Position numbers and translations under genes: made by a program. The notes under the pieces were generated by a model, which was given only the letters and a program-made list of their open reading frames with translations, searched no databases and was not told the origin of the DNA. From Pseudoflavitalea rhizosphaerae (GTDB lineage Bacteria; Bacteroidota; Bacteroidia; Chitinophagales; Chitinophagaceae), in NCBI RefSeq assembly GCF_003991355.1, contig NZ_RCSU01000003.1:434001-498000 (forward strand): a stretch of DNA of 64,000 bases, read 5' to 3'. Positions 19,788-27,756 of the stretch are shown piece by piece. The first letter of the stretch is position 1; the number at the start of each line of letters is the position of its first letter.

Positions 19788-19900
19788 GGAGCAGTCGCTT
19801 GCCTCCGGCGAGTGACGGGTATTTGTTCGCCTCCGGCGAACACCGCGTCGCCGGAGGCAACTAAACAAAAGTCACTCGCCGGGAGGCGAGCGACTGCTCC
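19788..19900. repeat. Dispersed GC-rich palindromic repeat, copy 1
   Basis: The 29-30 nt outer arms (19788-19816 and 19871-19900) are inverted copies with one substitution and one indel. Between them are a smaller palindrome, GTTCGCC-tcc-GGCGAAC, and the segment CACCGCGTCGCCGGAGGC. This is the most complete of five related copies in the window. It lies between the 5' end of the AraC gene and the 3' end of the MtfA-like gene. Confidence 0.85.
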
Positions 19901-19948
19901 CCGGCGATACTGTTATTACAATAAAATGTAGAAAAGTAGATATTATCG

Positions 19949-20794
19949 CTAGGCGGCAATTTTATGCATGTTCAATATTACCAGCGGGTCCTGCTTCAGC
20001 AGTTTGCTCATGGCAGTAAAGAGTGCTGGCAGTTCTTCACGCATCCGGAGCGGGTTCTCGAAGAACACTTCCACACTCACGGCCCAGAATTCGTGATAAT
20101 TGGTGCCGGCATAATCTCCGAGTATATTCTTTTCTCCCCGTTGCATGCCTTCAAAAATCGGACGCGCTACTTTGGAGAAATTCTTGAACTCCTTTTTGAA
20201 ATGCTTGTCTTCTTCCGTTTGGGTGATGAAGTTCACATACGTGAGGGCATGTCCCATTTCATGCAGGCCCACATTGCAGTTGGGCATTTCACCATTCACA
20301 CCTTTCATGAAATTGTCCCAGCTGAGATAAATACCGCTATGGTCCACATGCCCCTGGAAAGGACGCGAGTAGAACCCATAATGGTAATCATCTTTCAATA
20401 CATAGATATCGCGGAAATAATTGAGCAGGAATTTATCCAGCCCGAAAGTCAGCTGCACAGAAACGGCGCTGATCAGGATAGGCATTTCGCTGCTCTCCTG
20501 TACTTCTATATAATGAAAACGCTTCGCTTTGCGGAACAGGAAGGTGCGGAAGAGGAATTTTCGCTGGTCCTCCAGCGTTAGACGAGTGTAAAATTTCAGG
20601 TGTTGGGAAACAATAGAATGGTAGAAAGGCTCCTGGGTAAGGAACGATTTGTGTTGCCGCTTTACATAAAACCGGTTAAAACACTCGGTCACCGGTCCAT
20701 GAAGCAGGATAATAGCAATCACCACCAGGGAAATGACCAAAATTTCCATAAGGCTCATTTTTCTTTTCGTGAATAGAGAGGTACGTTGCGTCAA
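19949..20794 (-). CDS. MtfA-like zinc metallopeptidase, membrane anchored
   Basis: This 281-residue protein has one N-terminal transmembrane segment (about residues 14-33) and a zinc-peptidase domain with HEMGH at 178-182. The downstream helix EFWAVSVEVFFENP matches the conserved third-ligand region of MtfA (M90) peptidases. In E. coli, MtfA is a cytosolic aminopeptidase that also binds the Mlc repressor; the membrane anchor here is a difference common in Bacteroidota homologues. An internal ATG (residue 13, MSLMEIL) is an equally plausible start and would place the hydrophobic stretch at the very N-terminus. It is transcribed alone, with a palindromic repeat just past its 3' end. Confidence 0.85.
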   Translation of the reverse strand: MTQRTSLFTKRKMSLMEILVISLVVIAIILLHGPVTECFNRFYVKRQHKSFLTQEPFYHSIVSQHLKFYTRLTLEDQRKFLFRTFLFRKAKRFHYIEVQESSEMPILISAVSVQLTFGLDKFLLNYFRDIYVLKDDYHYGFYSRPFQGHVDHSGIYLSWDNFMKGVNGEMPNCNVGLHEMGHALTYVNFITQTEEDKHFKKEFKNFSKVARPIFEGMQRGEKNILGDYAGTNYHEFWAVSVEVFFENPLRMREELPALFTAMSKLLKQDPLVILNMHKIAA

Positions 20795-20935
20795 CGGTGG
20801 CTTTCACAAAGAATGGATTCGTTACGGTGGCGTTTCAGGGGAGGTGGAAGGAGAGTTTTTAGTAACTGAATCGGGAACAAAATAGAAAGAATAATTTGAA
20901 AATGGAAGTACCCCCACACAAAATTATGAAAGCAT

Positions 20936-20943
20936 TACCTTTG
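20936..20943 (+). promoter_or_regulatory. Possible -7 box for aspS
   Basis: TACCTTTG fits the TAnnTTTG -7 consensus, 61 nt upstream of the aspS start. No -33 TTTG at the expected distance, so support is partial. Confidence 0.35.
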
Positions 20944-21004
20944 CCTCCCCCACTGCTCCCAAAGCATTGGTTTACTATTGATATTATAAAAAATCAACAT
21001 AAGC

Positions 21005-22852
21005 ATGTACAGAACTCATACCTGTGGCGAACTGCGCATCGCACAACAGGGCCAGGAGGTTACGCTGGCCGGATGGATACAGAGCGTTAGAAAATTCGGA
21101 AGTATCACATTCGCCGACCTGCGGGACAGATATGGCATTACACAACTGCTTTTTGGAGAAGAACTTAACCAGCAACTGGACCAGCAACCACTCGGACGTG
21201 AGTTTGTGGTACAGGCCAAAGGTATTGTTACAGAAAGGACCAATAAGAATCCCAATATCCCAACTGGCGATATCGAGATCAATATCACTTCTTTTACTAT
21301 TCTCAATAAATCAGCAGTACCTCCCTTCACCATCCAGGATGAAACCGACGGTGGGGATGACCTGCGCATGAAATACCGTTACCTCGACCTTCGCAGGAAT
21401 ATCGTGAAGAAGAACCTTGAGCTGCGTTTCGCCGTGGCCAAAGCCGCCCGCGAATACCTGAACAATAACCAGTTCATGGATATCGAAACCCCCTTCCTCA
21501 TTAAATCTACTCCCGAAGGAGCACGCGATTTTGTGGTGCCTTCACGAATGAATGCAGGACAATTCTATGCTCTTCCCCAAAGCCCGCAAACCTTCAAGCA
21601 ATTGCTGATGGTGAGCGGATACGATCGTTATTACCAGATCACTAAATGCTTCCGCGATGAGGACCTCCGCGCAGACCGCCAGCCCGAGTTCACGCAGATC
21701 GACTGTGAAATGAGTTTCGTGGAGCAGGAAGATATCCTCAACATGTTCGAAGGCATGGTGAAACATATCTTCAAAACAGTAAAGAATATCGACTATACAG
21801 AACCGGTAGCCCGCATGACCTGGGAAGACGCCATGTGGCAATATGGGAACGATAAGCCGGATATCCGCTTCGGCATGCAACTGCTGAATATCAAATCCGC
21901 TTTTACCCTCAATAATGAACTGCCTGCAAAAGGACAACTGCTGGAAGGCACGGACTTCAAAGTGTTCAACGATGCAGAAACTGTGATCGCCATTGCTGTT
22001 CCCGGCTGCGCTGAATATACACGCAAACAAACCGATGAACTAACGGATTGGGTTAAGCGACCACAGATCGGTATGCAGGGACTTGTATATATTAAATGTA
22101 CAGCCGGTGAAAATGGAACCATCAGCTATAAGAGCAGCGTAGATAAATTTTTCAATGAGCAACAACTGAGCGCTATTGCCACAGCTGCAGGCGCTAAAGC
22201 CGGTGACCTGGTGCTGATCCTGGCGGGCCGTGAAGAACGCACCCGCAAAGCAGCCAGCGAGCTTCGCCTCGAAATGGGTGAACGCCTCGGCTTCCGGAAA
22301 AAAGATGAATTCAAATTACTCTGGGTAATGGACTTCCCGCTTTTCGAATATGCTGAAGACGATAACCGCTGGGTTGCCCGCCACCACCCGTTCACAGCGC
22401 CCAAGCCTTCGCATATCCAGACCATGATCGATAACGATCCCATAATCCATGATGCAGCCAGATACCTGGAACATCCTTACAATCATATCAAAGCGAATGC
22501 CTATGATATGGTATTGAATGGGAACGAGATCGGCGGTGGTTCCATCCGCATCTTCCAGCGCGAGTTGCAGGAGAAGATGTTCGCGGCACTGGGCATGAGC
22601 AAGGAAGAAGCCTTACACAAATTCGGGTTCCTTCTCGGAGCCTTCGAATACGGCGCCCCCCCGCACGGTGGCATCGCATTCGGCTTCGACCGCACCTGCG
22701 CCATCCTCGGTGGCAGCGAAAGTATCCGCGACTTCATCGCTTTCCCCAAGAACAACAGCGGCCGCGATGTGATGCTGGATGCACCTGCCTCCATCGACGA
22801 AAAGCAATTGGATGAACTGTCCATCAAACTGGATGTGAAAAACACGAACTGA
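21005..22852 (+). CDS. aspS: Aspartate-tRNA ligase
   Basis: This 615-residue class II aminoacyl-tRNA synthetase charges tRNA-Asp in the cytoplasm. The N-terminal OB-fold anticodon-binding domain spans about residues 1-110 ([25 protein letters not shown]). Motif 2 is [20 protein letters not shown], a bacterial-type GAD insertion lies at about 300-420, and motif 3 is the glycine-rich [16 protein letters not shown]. Length and architecture match the bacterial AspRS family. Its last base overlaps the first base of the next gene (TGATG), which suggests coupled translation of the small membrane protein. Confidence 0.97.
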   Translation: MYRTHTCGELRIAQQGQEVTLAGWIQSVRKFGSITFADLRDRYGITQLLFGEELNQQLDQQPLGREFVVQAKGIVTERTNKNPNIPTGDIEINITSFTILNKSAVPPFTIQDETDGGDDLRMKYRYLDLRRNIVKKNLELRFAVAKAAREYLNNNQFMDIETPFLIKSTPEGARDFVVPSRMNAGQFYALPQSPQTFKQLLMVSGYDRYYQITKCFRDEDLRADRQPEFTQIDCEMSFVEQEDILNMFEGMVKHIFKTVKNIDYTEPVARMTWEDAMWQYGNDKPDIRFGMQLLNIKSAFTLNNELPAKGQLLEGTDFKVFNDAETVIAIAVPGCAEYTRKQTDELTDWVKRPQIGMQGLVYIKCTAGENGTISYKSSVDKFFNEQQLSAIATAAGAKAGDLVLILAGREERTRKAASELRLEMGERLGFRKKDEFKLLWVMDFPLFEYAEDDNRWVARHHPFTAPKPSHIQTMIDNDPIIHDAARYLEHPYNHIKANAYDMVLNGNEIGGGSIRIFQRELQEKMFAALGMSKEEALHKFGFLLGAFEYGAPPHGGIAFGFDRTCAILGGSESIRDFIAFPKNNSGRDVMLDAPASIDEKQLDELSIKLDVKNTN

Positions 22853-23367
22853 TGAAATCATTGCTCCTGTATCGGATCCTCAGCTATGCGTTGCTCCTGG
22901 TAGCCGGCTTTCTTGCCCTGATGCTCCTGGCCGTGATACCAGCTGCCCTGGCCAATCCTGTGCTGCTACTGTTCGTGTTCCTGATCGCCTGCGTGATCAT
23001 TTACAGCTATACCAGTTTCCGTTTCCTGCAACGCGGCATCGACCGCAGGATGTACTGCAAACCGCAACTGCGCGACCTGATGAAAGTGAACAGCTACTTC
23101 ACTGTTGGCATCGCAGTACTCTTCATCATGCAATCCATCACATTGCTGGGGAATCCACATCTGGCCGATGATGCAGCCACCCAGGCCCTGGACAATATGC
23201 CACCCGAAGCCAATTTCGGAAAGGAAGAAATACTCAAAACGCTGCGATTCATAGAACGTTTCTTCCTGATCTACGGCATCGTGCTGCTCACGCATATTTT
23301 TATCACTTACTATTATCTGAAGTTGTTCAAAGGGGTTTTCGAACAGCCAGGTAATGATGCTGAATAA
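22852..23367 (+). CDS. Small integral membrane protein, unknown function
   Basis: This 171-residue protein has about four hydrophobic segments (roughly residues 7-32, 35-53, 80-100 and 145-165) and a charged loop between the third and fourth. I do not recognise a named domain. Its ATG shares one base with the aspS stop, so it is co-transcribed and probably translationally coupled to aspS; such coupling need not mean a shared function. It ends 7 nt before the outer arm of a palindromic repeat. Confidence 0.75.
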   Translation: MKSLLLYRILSYALLLVAGFLALMLLAVIPAALANPVLLLFVFLIACVIIYSYTSFRFLQRGIDRRMYCKPQLRDLMKVNSYFTVGIAVLFIMQSITLLGNPHLADDAATQALDNMPPEANFGKEEILKTLRFIERFFLIYGIVLLTHIFITYYYLKLFKGVFEQPGNDAE

Positions 23368-23374
23368 TCAGCCT

Positions 23375-23559
23375 GTGGTGGGCTGACTAAGAAAGCCGAG
23401 AGCCGGCAGTCGCTCGCCTCCCGGCGAGTGACTTCTATTTGTTCGCCTCCGGCGAACACCGCGTCGCCAGAGGCGACTAATTAAAACTCACTCGCCGGGA
23501 GGCGAGCGAGTGGGCACAGCGAAATGAAATGTAATAACCTTTTTAGTCAGCCCCGCCAC
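23375..23559. repeat. Dispersed palindromic repeat, copy 2, nested in a second inverted repeat
   Basis: The core (about 23402-23517) repeats copy 1: CGCTCGCCTCCCGGCGAGTG on the left, its inverse on the right, and the GTTCGCC-tcc-GGCGAAC palindrome followed by CACCGCGTCGCC between. Around it is another inverted pair, GGGCTGACTAAGAAAG at 23380-23395 against CTTTTTAGTCAGCCCC at 23539-23554, making the whole element about 185 bp. Part of this outer motif (GTGACTAAAAAGG) recurs inside copy 5. Confidence 0.8.
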
Positions 23560-23612
23560 ACTCTGCACTTTGCTTTTCATTAGCTAATATTTTTAGTAAC
23601 TTCGCCCTTCCT

Positions 23613-24902
23613 ATGGCAGCTACATCCATTCCTTTGGCGGAGCGACTAAGGCCCGAGAGCCTCGATGAACTGGTGGGACAACAACATCTCGCCGGCAAGG
23701 GCAGTATCCTGCGCACTTCCATCGAGCAGGGCAAAGTACCCTCCATGATCCTCTGGGGCCCACCCGGCACCGGTAAAACCACTATTGCCAATATCATCGC
23801 ACATACCCTGCAGCTTCCTTTCTTCACCCTCAGCGCCATCAGTGCAGGCGTGAAAGATGTTCGTGAAGTGATCGATATTGCAAAGCGGACAGATAAAGCG
23901 ATCCTCTTCATCGATGAGATCCATCGATTCAACAAAGGACAACAGGATGCGCTGCTCGGAGCAGTTGAAAAAGGCACCATCACCCTGATCGGCGCCACTA
24001 CCGAGAACCCCAGCTTTGAAGTGAACAGCGCCCTCCTCAGCAGGAGCCAGGTTTATGTGCTTAAGCCCCTTGAAGAATCAGACCTGGTGAAACTGTTGCA
24101 ACATGCCATGCAGGATGATGAGCTGCTCAGTCAGAAGAACATTGAGCTGAAAGAAACTTCCGCACTCATCAATATCTCAGGTGGCGATGCCCGGAAACTG
24201 CTCAACCTCTTTGAACTGGTGATCGATACGCTCAGTACCGGAAATGCTGGAGATGCAGATCATCCCATCGTAGTCACTGATAATGACGTAATGGAAATTG
24301 CGCAACAACGCATTGCCATGTACGACAAAGGCGGAGAACAGCATTACGATATCATTTCCGCCTTCATCAAATCCATCCGGGGCAGTGATCCTAACGCTGC
24401 CGTATACTGGCTTGCGCGTATGATCGAAGGAGGGGAAGATGTGAAATTCATCGCCAGGAGACTGGTGATACTGGCCAGTGAGGATATCGGCAATGCCAAT
24501 CCCACCGCGCTGGTGATGGCCAATACCACTTTCGATGCCGTGAATAAGATCGGTTATCCTGAATCGAGGATCATTCTCAGCCAGTGTGCCGTGTACCTTG
24601 CCTCATCTCCCAAGAGCAATGCATCCTATATGGCCATCAACGAAGCCATTGCCGCTGTGCATCAGCACGGCGATCTGCCGGTGCCCCTGCATATCCGTAA
24701 TGCCCCTACCAAACTGATGAAGAACCTCAACTATGGCAAGGGCTACCAGTATTCCCATAATTACGATAATAATTTCGCCCAACAGGAATACCTGCCGGAT
24801 ACACTGGCGGGCCGCGCATTCTATACTCCCGGGAAAAATGCCAGGGAAGATGAACTTCGCCGTTATCTGAAAAATCTCTGGAAAGACAAATACGGTTATT
24901 AA
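23613..24902 (+). CDS. rarA: Replication-associated recombination protein A (AAA ATPase)
   Basis: This 429-residue clamp-loader-like AAA+ ATPase has Walker A GPPGTGKTT at residues 49-57, Walker B LFIDEIHRF at 98-106, sensor 1 in GATTENPSF and the MgsA C-terminal tetramerisation region (ending in NLWKDKYGY). RarA/MgsA acts at stalled replication forks and works with RecA and SSB. Length and motifs match the family. It is followed 19 nt later by a small acetyltransferase gene, probably in the same transcript. Confidence 0.95.
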   Translation: MAATSIPLAERLRPESLDELVGQQHLAGKGSILRTSIEQGKVPSMILWGPPGTGKTTIANIIAHTLQLPFFTLSAISAGVKDVREVIDIAKRTDKAILFIDEIHRFNKGQQDALLGAVEKGTITLIGATTENPSFEVNSALLSRSQVYVLKPLEESDLVKLLQHAMQDDELLSQKNIELKETSALINISGGDARKLLNLFELVIDTLSTGNAGDADHPIVVTDNDVMEIAQQRIAMYDKGGEQHYDIISAFIKSIRGSDPNAAVYWLARMIEGGEDVKFIARRLVILASEDIGNANPTALVMANTTFDAVNKIGYPESRIILSQCAVYLASSPKSNASYMAINEAIAAVHQHGDLPVPLHIRNAPTKLMKNLNYGKGYQYSHNYDNNFAQQEYLPDTLAGRAFYTPGKNAREDELRRYLKNLWKDKYGY

Positions 24903-24921
24903 TCCAACTTAAACAGCCATC

Positions 24922-25380
24922 ATGCCTTCTACCACCTGGTCAGTTAAACCATTTGCAGCGCTCACACCTGCTGAACTCTATGCCATCCTTCGCCTCCGCA
25001 GCGAAGTTTTTGTTGTGGAGCAGCAATGTGTTTTCCTGGATATGGATAATAAAGACCAGCAATGTTCCCACCTCATGGGATGGCAGGGTGAATTATTGGC
25101 TGCATCCACCAGGCTGGTGCCACCGGGGATTTCCTATGAGCTTCCATCTATTGGTCGCGTGGTATCATCTCCGTTAGTTCGCGGTACCGGAATAGGAAGA
25201 GAATTGATGCAAAGAAGTATCGATGAGGTAAAATTACGATGGGGATCATACGATATCAAAATAGGAGCACAACTATACCTGAAACAATTCTACAGCTCAC
25301 TTGGGTTTGAACAAACCAGTCCAATTTATTTGGAAGACAATATTGAACACATAGAGATGATACGTTATAACTCGCGCTGA
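24922..25380 (+). CDS. GNAT family N-acetyltransferase, ElaA type
   Basis: This 152-residue single-domain GNAT protein has the ElaA-type N-terminus (LTPAELYAILRLRSEVFVVEQ) and the acetyl-CoA pyrophosphate loop in SSPLVRGTGIGRELMQRSI (Q/RxxGxG/A form). It also has a late beta-strand with a conserved aromatic pair (LGFEQTSPIYLED). The substrate is unknown for the family. It probably shares the rarA transcript (19-nt gap). Confidence 0.88.
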   Translation: MPSTTWSVKPFAALTPAELYAILRLRSEVFVVEQQCVFLDMDNKDQQCSHLMGWQGELLAASTRLVPPGISYELPSIGRVVSSPLVRGTGIGRELMQRSIDEVKLRWGSYDIKIGAQLYLKQFYSSLGFEQTSPIYLEDNIEHIEMIRYNSR

Positions 25381-25534
25381 GCAAGCTTTTCCACAATTAT
25401 TTCACAACAATAATTTTTTTTGTGCGCAACACACAAAAAAGCACAATTCTGCGTTTATACTATCGCATAGTGGTGTTATTGATGATATAACACATGATCC
25501 ATTGACCGTCTGAAAACTAAAAATCTAATATCTC

Positions 25535-26488
25535 ATGAAACAGCATCTACGCTTTTCTGTAGGGAAGCGCTGGGTATTATCGCTTGCGGTTCTCTGTGGT
25601 AGCCTGCCCGCATTCAGCCAGTATGGAGAGAAGTCTTCTTCCTGGGAAATTGGAGCAACCCTGGGCCCTTCCAACTTTTTGGGAGACCTTGGTGGTAACG
25701 CAGGAAAGGGAACCACCTTCCTCAAGGATAATAACTTCCCGATGACCAACCTTACTTATGGCCTGTATGTAACCTATCAACCCACCGAATGGCTCGGATT
25801 CAGGCTGGCAGGGAATTTCGGAAAACTTGAAGGTGATGATGCCATCATCAAAGGCAAGGGCGGATATGAAGAAGCCCGTAAATCACGTAACCAGGATTTC
25901 CGTTCCAGATTCACTGAAGGCCTTCTGCTGGCAGAAATATATCCAACAGTGTTTTTGGAGTATGATCCCTCTGATGTATTCCGCAAATTGCGTCCATACG
26001 CAGTTGGAGGTGTTGGTATTTTCAAATTCAATCCACAGGGAAAAGATCCGCTTACCGGCAGATATGTTGACCTCAATCCACTGAGCCTGGAAGGTCAGGG
26101 CTTTGCAGAGTATCCAGACAGAAAGATTGCAAAACTGACGCAGATGAACTTACCACTGGGCGTTGGTGTGAAATATTTCCTCAATGAAAAGGTTAGCCTC
26201 AGCGCCGAAGTAATTCACAGAACTACTTTCACTGACCAAATCGACGGTGTAAGCACAGATTATATCGATCCTGCATTGTTCTATAAATACTTCCCCGTTG
26301 CGAAAGCCCAACTGGCTACAAGAATGGCCAATAAGAATGTGGATGGTAGTCCATACCACGCTCCGGGAAAACAAAGAGGGAACCCCTCTCAGAATGATGC
26401 TTACTATACTTTTGGTATCAAGCTGGGCATCAGGTTAGGCAGTGGTGATGGTTATAACAATTCAACCCGTTGTCCGATCAGGTTCTAG
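25535..26488 (+). CDS. DUF6089 outer-membrane beta-barrel protein
   Basis: This 317-residue protein has a signal peptide ending near residue 29 (LPAFSQ) and then an alternating-strand barrel. The opening block SSSWEIGATLGPSNFLGDLGG is the hallmark of DUF6089 proteins, which are restricted to Bacteroidota. It should sit in the outer membrane. It is not a TonB receptor (no plug) and has no enzyme motif. A short secreted protein gene follows 65 nt downstream. The upstream 154 nt contain the small palindrome ACTAT-CGC-ATAGT and an AT-rich dyad, but no promoter that I could defend. Confidence 0.82.
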   Translation: MKQHLRFSVGKRWVLSLAVLCGSLPAFSQYGEKSSSWEIGATLGPSNFLGDLGGNAGKGTTFLKDNNFPMTNLTYGLYVTYQPTEWLGFRLAGNFGKLEGDDAIIKGKGGYEEARKSRNQDFRSRFTEGLLLAEIYPTVFLEYDPSDVFRKLRPYAVGGVGIFKFNPQGKDPLTGRYVDLNPLSLEGQGFAEYPDRKIAKLTQMNLPLGVGVKYFLNEKVSLSAEVIHRTTFTDQIDGVSTDYIDPALFYKYFPVAKAQLATRMANKNVDGSPYHAPGKQRGNPSQNDAYYTFGIKLGIRLGSGDGYNNSTRCPIRF

Positions 26489-26553
26489 TCCAAATAAAAT
26501 TTTTAGTTGATCCGTACCCTTTAATAATTGCACTGTTCAATTAATATAAGCCT

Positions 26554-26961
26554 ATGCAATTATTTGTACCCTACAGAAAACATCGATCGTTTCATATTGT
26601 ATCCGTCCTGGCGCTTTCAATAACGCTGGCAACAACCTCCTCCTCTGCCGCAGCACAGCCGGCTTCACCGCAGGCTGCCACCCGCGACTCCATTGTTGTT
26701 CAGAAGAAAGTGACCAGTAAAAAACATAAGGTAAAACTCTTTCCAAACGCTAAGCACGAAGCATTGTTCTTCAATGCTGAAGGCGTAGAAGGCAGAGTAT
26801 ACCAGTTCTACCTGTTCAACGTGGAAGGAAAACTCGTTAAGCAGGCGAATATCAAAAACAATCAGACCACTATTGTTCGCAACTTAGAAAAAGGTAATTA
26901 CCTGTTTGAAGTGTTCAGTGATGATGAGCGGATCGAAAACGGGCAGGTGATAGTACTATAA
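26554..26961 (+). CDS. Small secreted protein with T9SS-tail-like fold
   Basis: This 135-residue protein has a signal peptide (cleavage near SSAAAQP, about residue 36) and a mature domain of about 95 residues. It contains YQFYLFNVEGKLVKQANIKNNQTTIVRNLEKGNYLFEVF, interrupted here only to note the pattern: a strand, a G-K-hairpin, then L-x-KGNYLFEV. This closely resembles the beta-sandwich of T9SS type A sorting tails, but without any passenger domain. It may be a free-standing structural protein rather than a secretion tag. It follows the DUF6089 gene by 65 nt. Confidence 0.65.
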   Translation: MQLFVPYRKHRSFHIVSVLALSITLATTSSSAAAQPASPQAATRDSIVVQKKVTSKKHKVKLFPNAKHEALFFNAEGVEGRVYQFYLFNVEGKLVKQANIKNNQTTIVRNLEKGNYLFEVFSDDERIENGQVIVL

Positions 26962-26991
26962 GATAGTTCTTTGCTTTTCCATAACTAATAG

Positions 26992-27118
26992 CCAGTAAGC
27001 AGCGGGGAAATTAGTAAAATCCAATAATCCGGTTGAGTCAAACCTGGTCCGTTCCCTATATTTTCAGTACCCAAGTCAAAAAAGATTTTATTGATCACTC
27101 CCTGCTCTTGCTTACTGG
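26992..27118. other. Long-range inverted repeat in a 254-nt intergenic stretch
   Basis: CCAGTAAGCA at 26992-27001 and TGCTTACTGG at 27109-27118 are a perfect 10-bp inverted pair around about 107 nt without a convincing gene. A stop-free frame crosses the stretch on the minus strand (26985-27188) but starts inside the terminator hairpin and resembles nothing known. A structured RNA or a remnant is possible; neither is shown. Confidence 0.3.
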
Positions 27119-27160
27119 TAAAAGCAAACAAATTTCTTCTGGTTCTTCCAGTATCCTCAG

Positions 27161-27198
27161 TGGCCGGCGATGAGCAATTGCCGGCCATTTGTTTTTTT
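27161..27198 (+). terminator. Intrinsic terminator
   Basis: TGGCCGGC (27161-27168), an 11-nt loop, GCCGGCCA (27180-27187), then TTTGTTTTTTT. It is oriented for plus-strand transcription, 200 nt past the last plus-strand stop. Confidence 0.75.
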
Positions 27199-27215
27199 AT
27201 AAAGTGTATAATCTC

Positions 27216-27737
27216 TTACAGGAGAGCGTTGGCCACTTCTTCCCAATTATGCAGCCTTTCATAATCCTCCACATCTTTGTTATGTGCAGCATCGAAAAGA
27301 TAAGGCTTGCCGGTAAAATGCACCAGGTTCTTCGTATGATCATCGATGAGATAATCCCCCACGCAAAGACGCTTGTCGCCACAAAGCACCACCTGCTTCC
27401 AACTGATAAAGGAGAAATGATCCCCCAGCCAATCGATCTTATCTTTCAGTGAATTGGGGAATTCCGTAGCAGCAGATACGATGAAGAGTTCATATTTTTT
27501 ATTGATCTCAGCCAGCACACGCTGACTGTCTTTCATCAACGGCAGATGGCGGAAGAAGCCGGGCTCATTCAATCTTGCCCTGATAAGATGCTGGTGCTGT
27601 TCTGGGAATCCGTTTGCCCAGGAGCCTTTCATTTTCGAGTAATCCACTCCGAGACCATATTCTTTCTTATACCAGTCGATCATTGCAGTCATCGGGTCTG
27701 CAATCACTTCATCCATGTCAACCAAAACTCTTTTCAT
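27216..27737 (-). CDS. 5'(3')-deoxyribonucleotidase (NT5C family, HAD superfamily)
   Basis: This 173-residue HAD-type phosphatase has the nucleophile motif DMDEV at residues 7-11, a second motif around FIVSAATEF and the acidic motif DYLIDDHTKN. The order and spacing match the small bacterial 5'-nucleotidase/deoxyribonucleotidase family, which dephosphorylates pyrimidine and deoxy-nucleoside monophosphates in the cytoplasm. It starts 19 nt after the uvrA stop on the same strand, so it is likely co-transcribed with uvrA; this would join a repair gene with nucleotide turnover. Confidence 0.88.
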   Translation of the reverse strand: MKRVLVDMDEVIADPMTAMIDWYKKEYGLGVDYSKMKGSWANGFPEQHQHLIRARLNEPGFFRHLPLMKDSQRVLAEINKKYELFIVSAATEFPNSLKDKIDWLGDHFSFISWKQVVLCGDKRLCVGDYLIDDHTKNLVHFTGKPYLFDAAHNKDVEDYERLHNWEEVANALL

Positions 27738-27756
27738 AATTATCCTTCGTCTGAAT

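Noticed and set aside
19788-23559. Palindromic repeats considered as a CRISPR array
   Set aside because: Copies are kilobases apart, vary in length and orientation, and have no regular spacers or cas genes.
25405-25440. AT-rich dyad TTTTTTGTG / CACAAAAAA after the acetyltransferase gene
   Set aside because: The stem is nearly all A-T with a short G-C part; too weak to call a terminator.
26985-27188. 67-codon minus-strand frame
   Set aside because: Its start codon is inside a terminator hairpin and no family or signal is recognisable; left as uncharacterised intergenic sequence.
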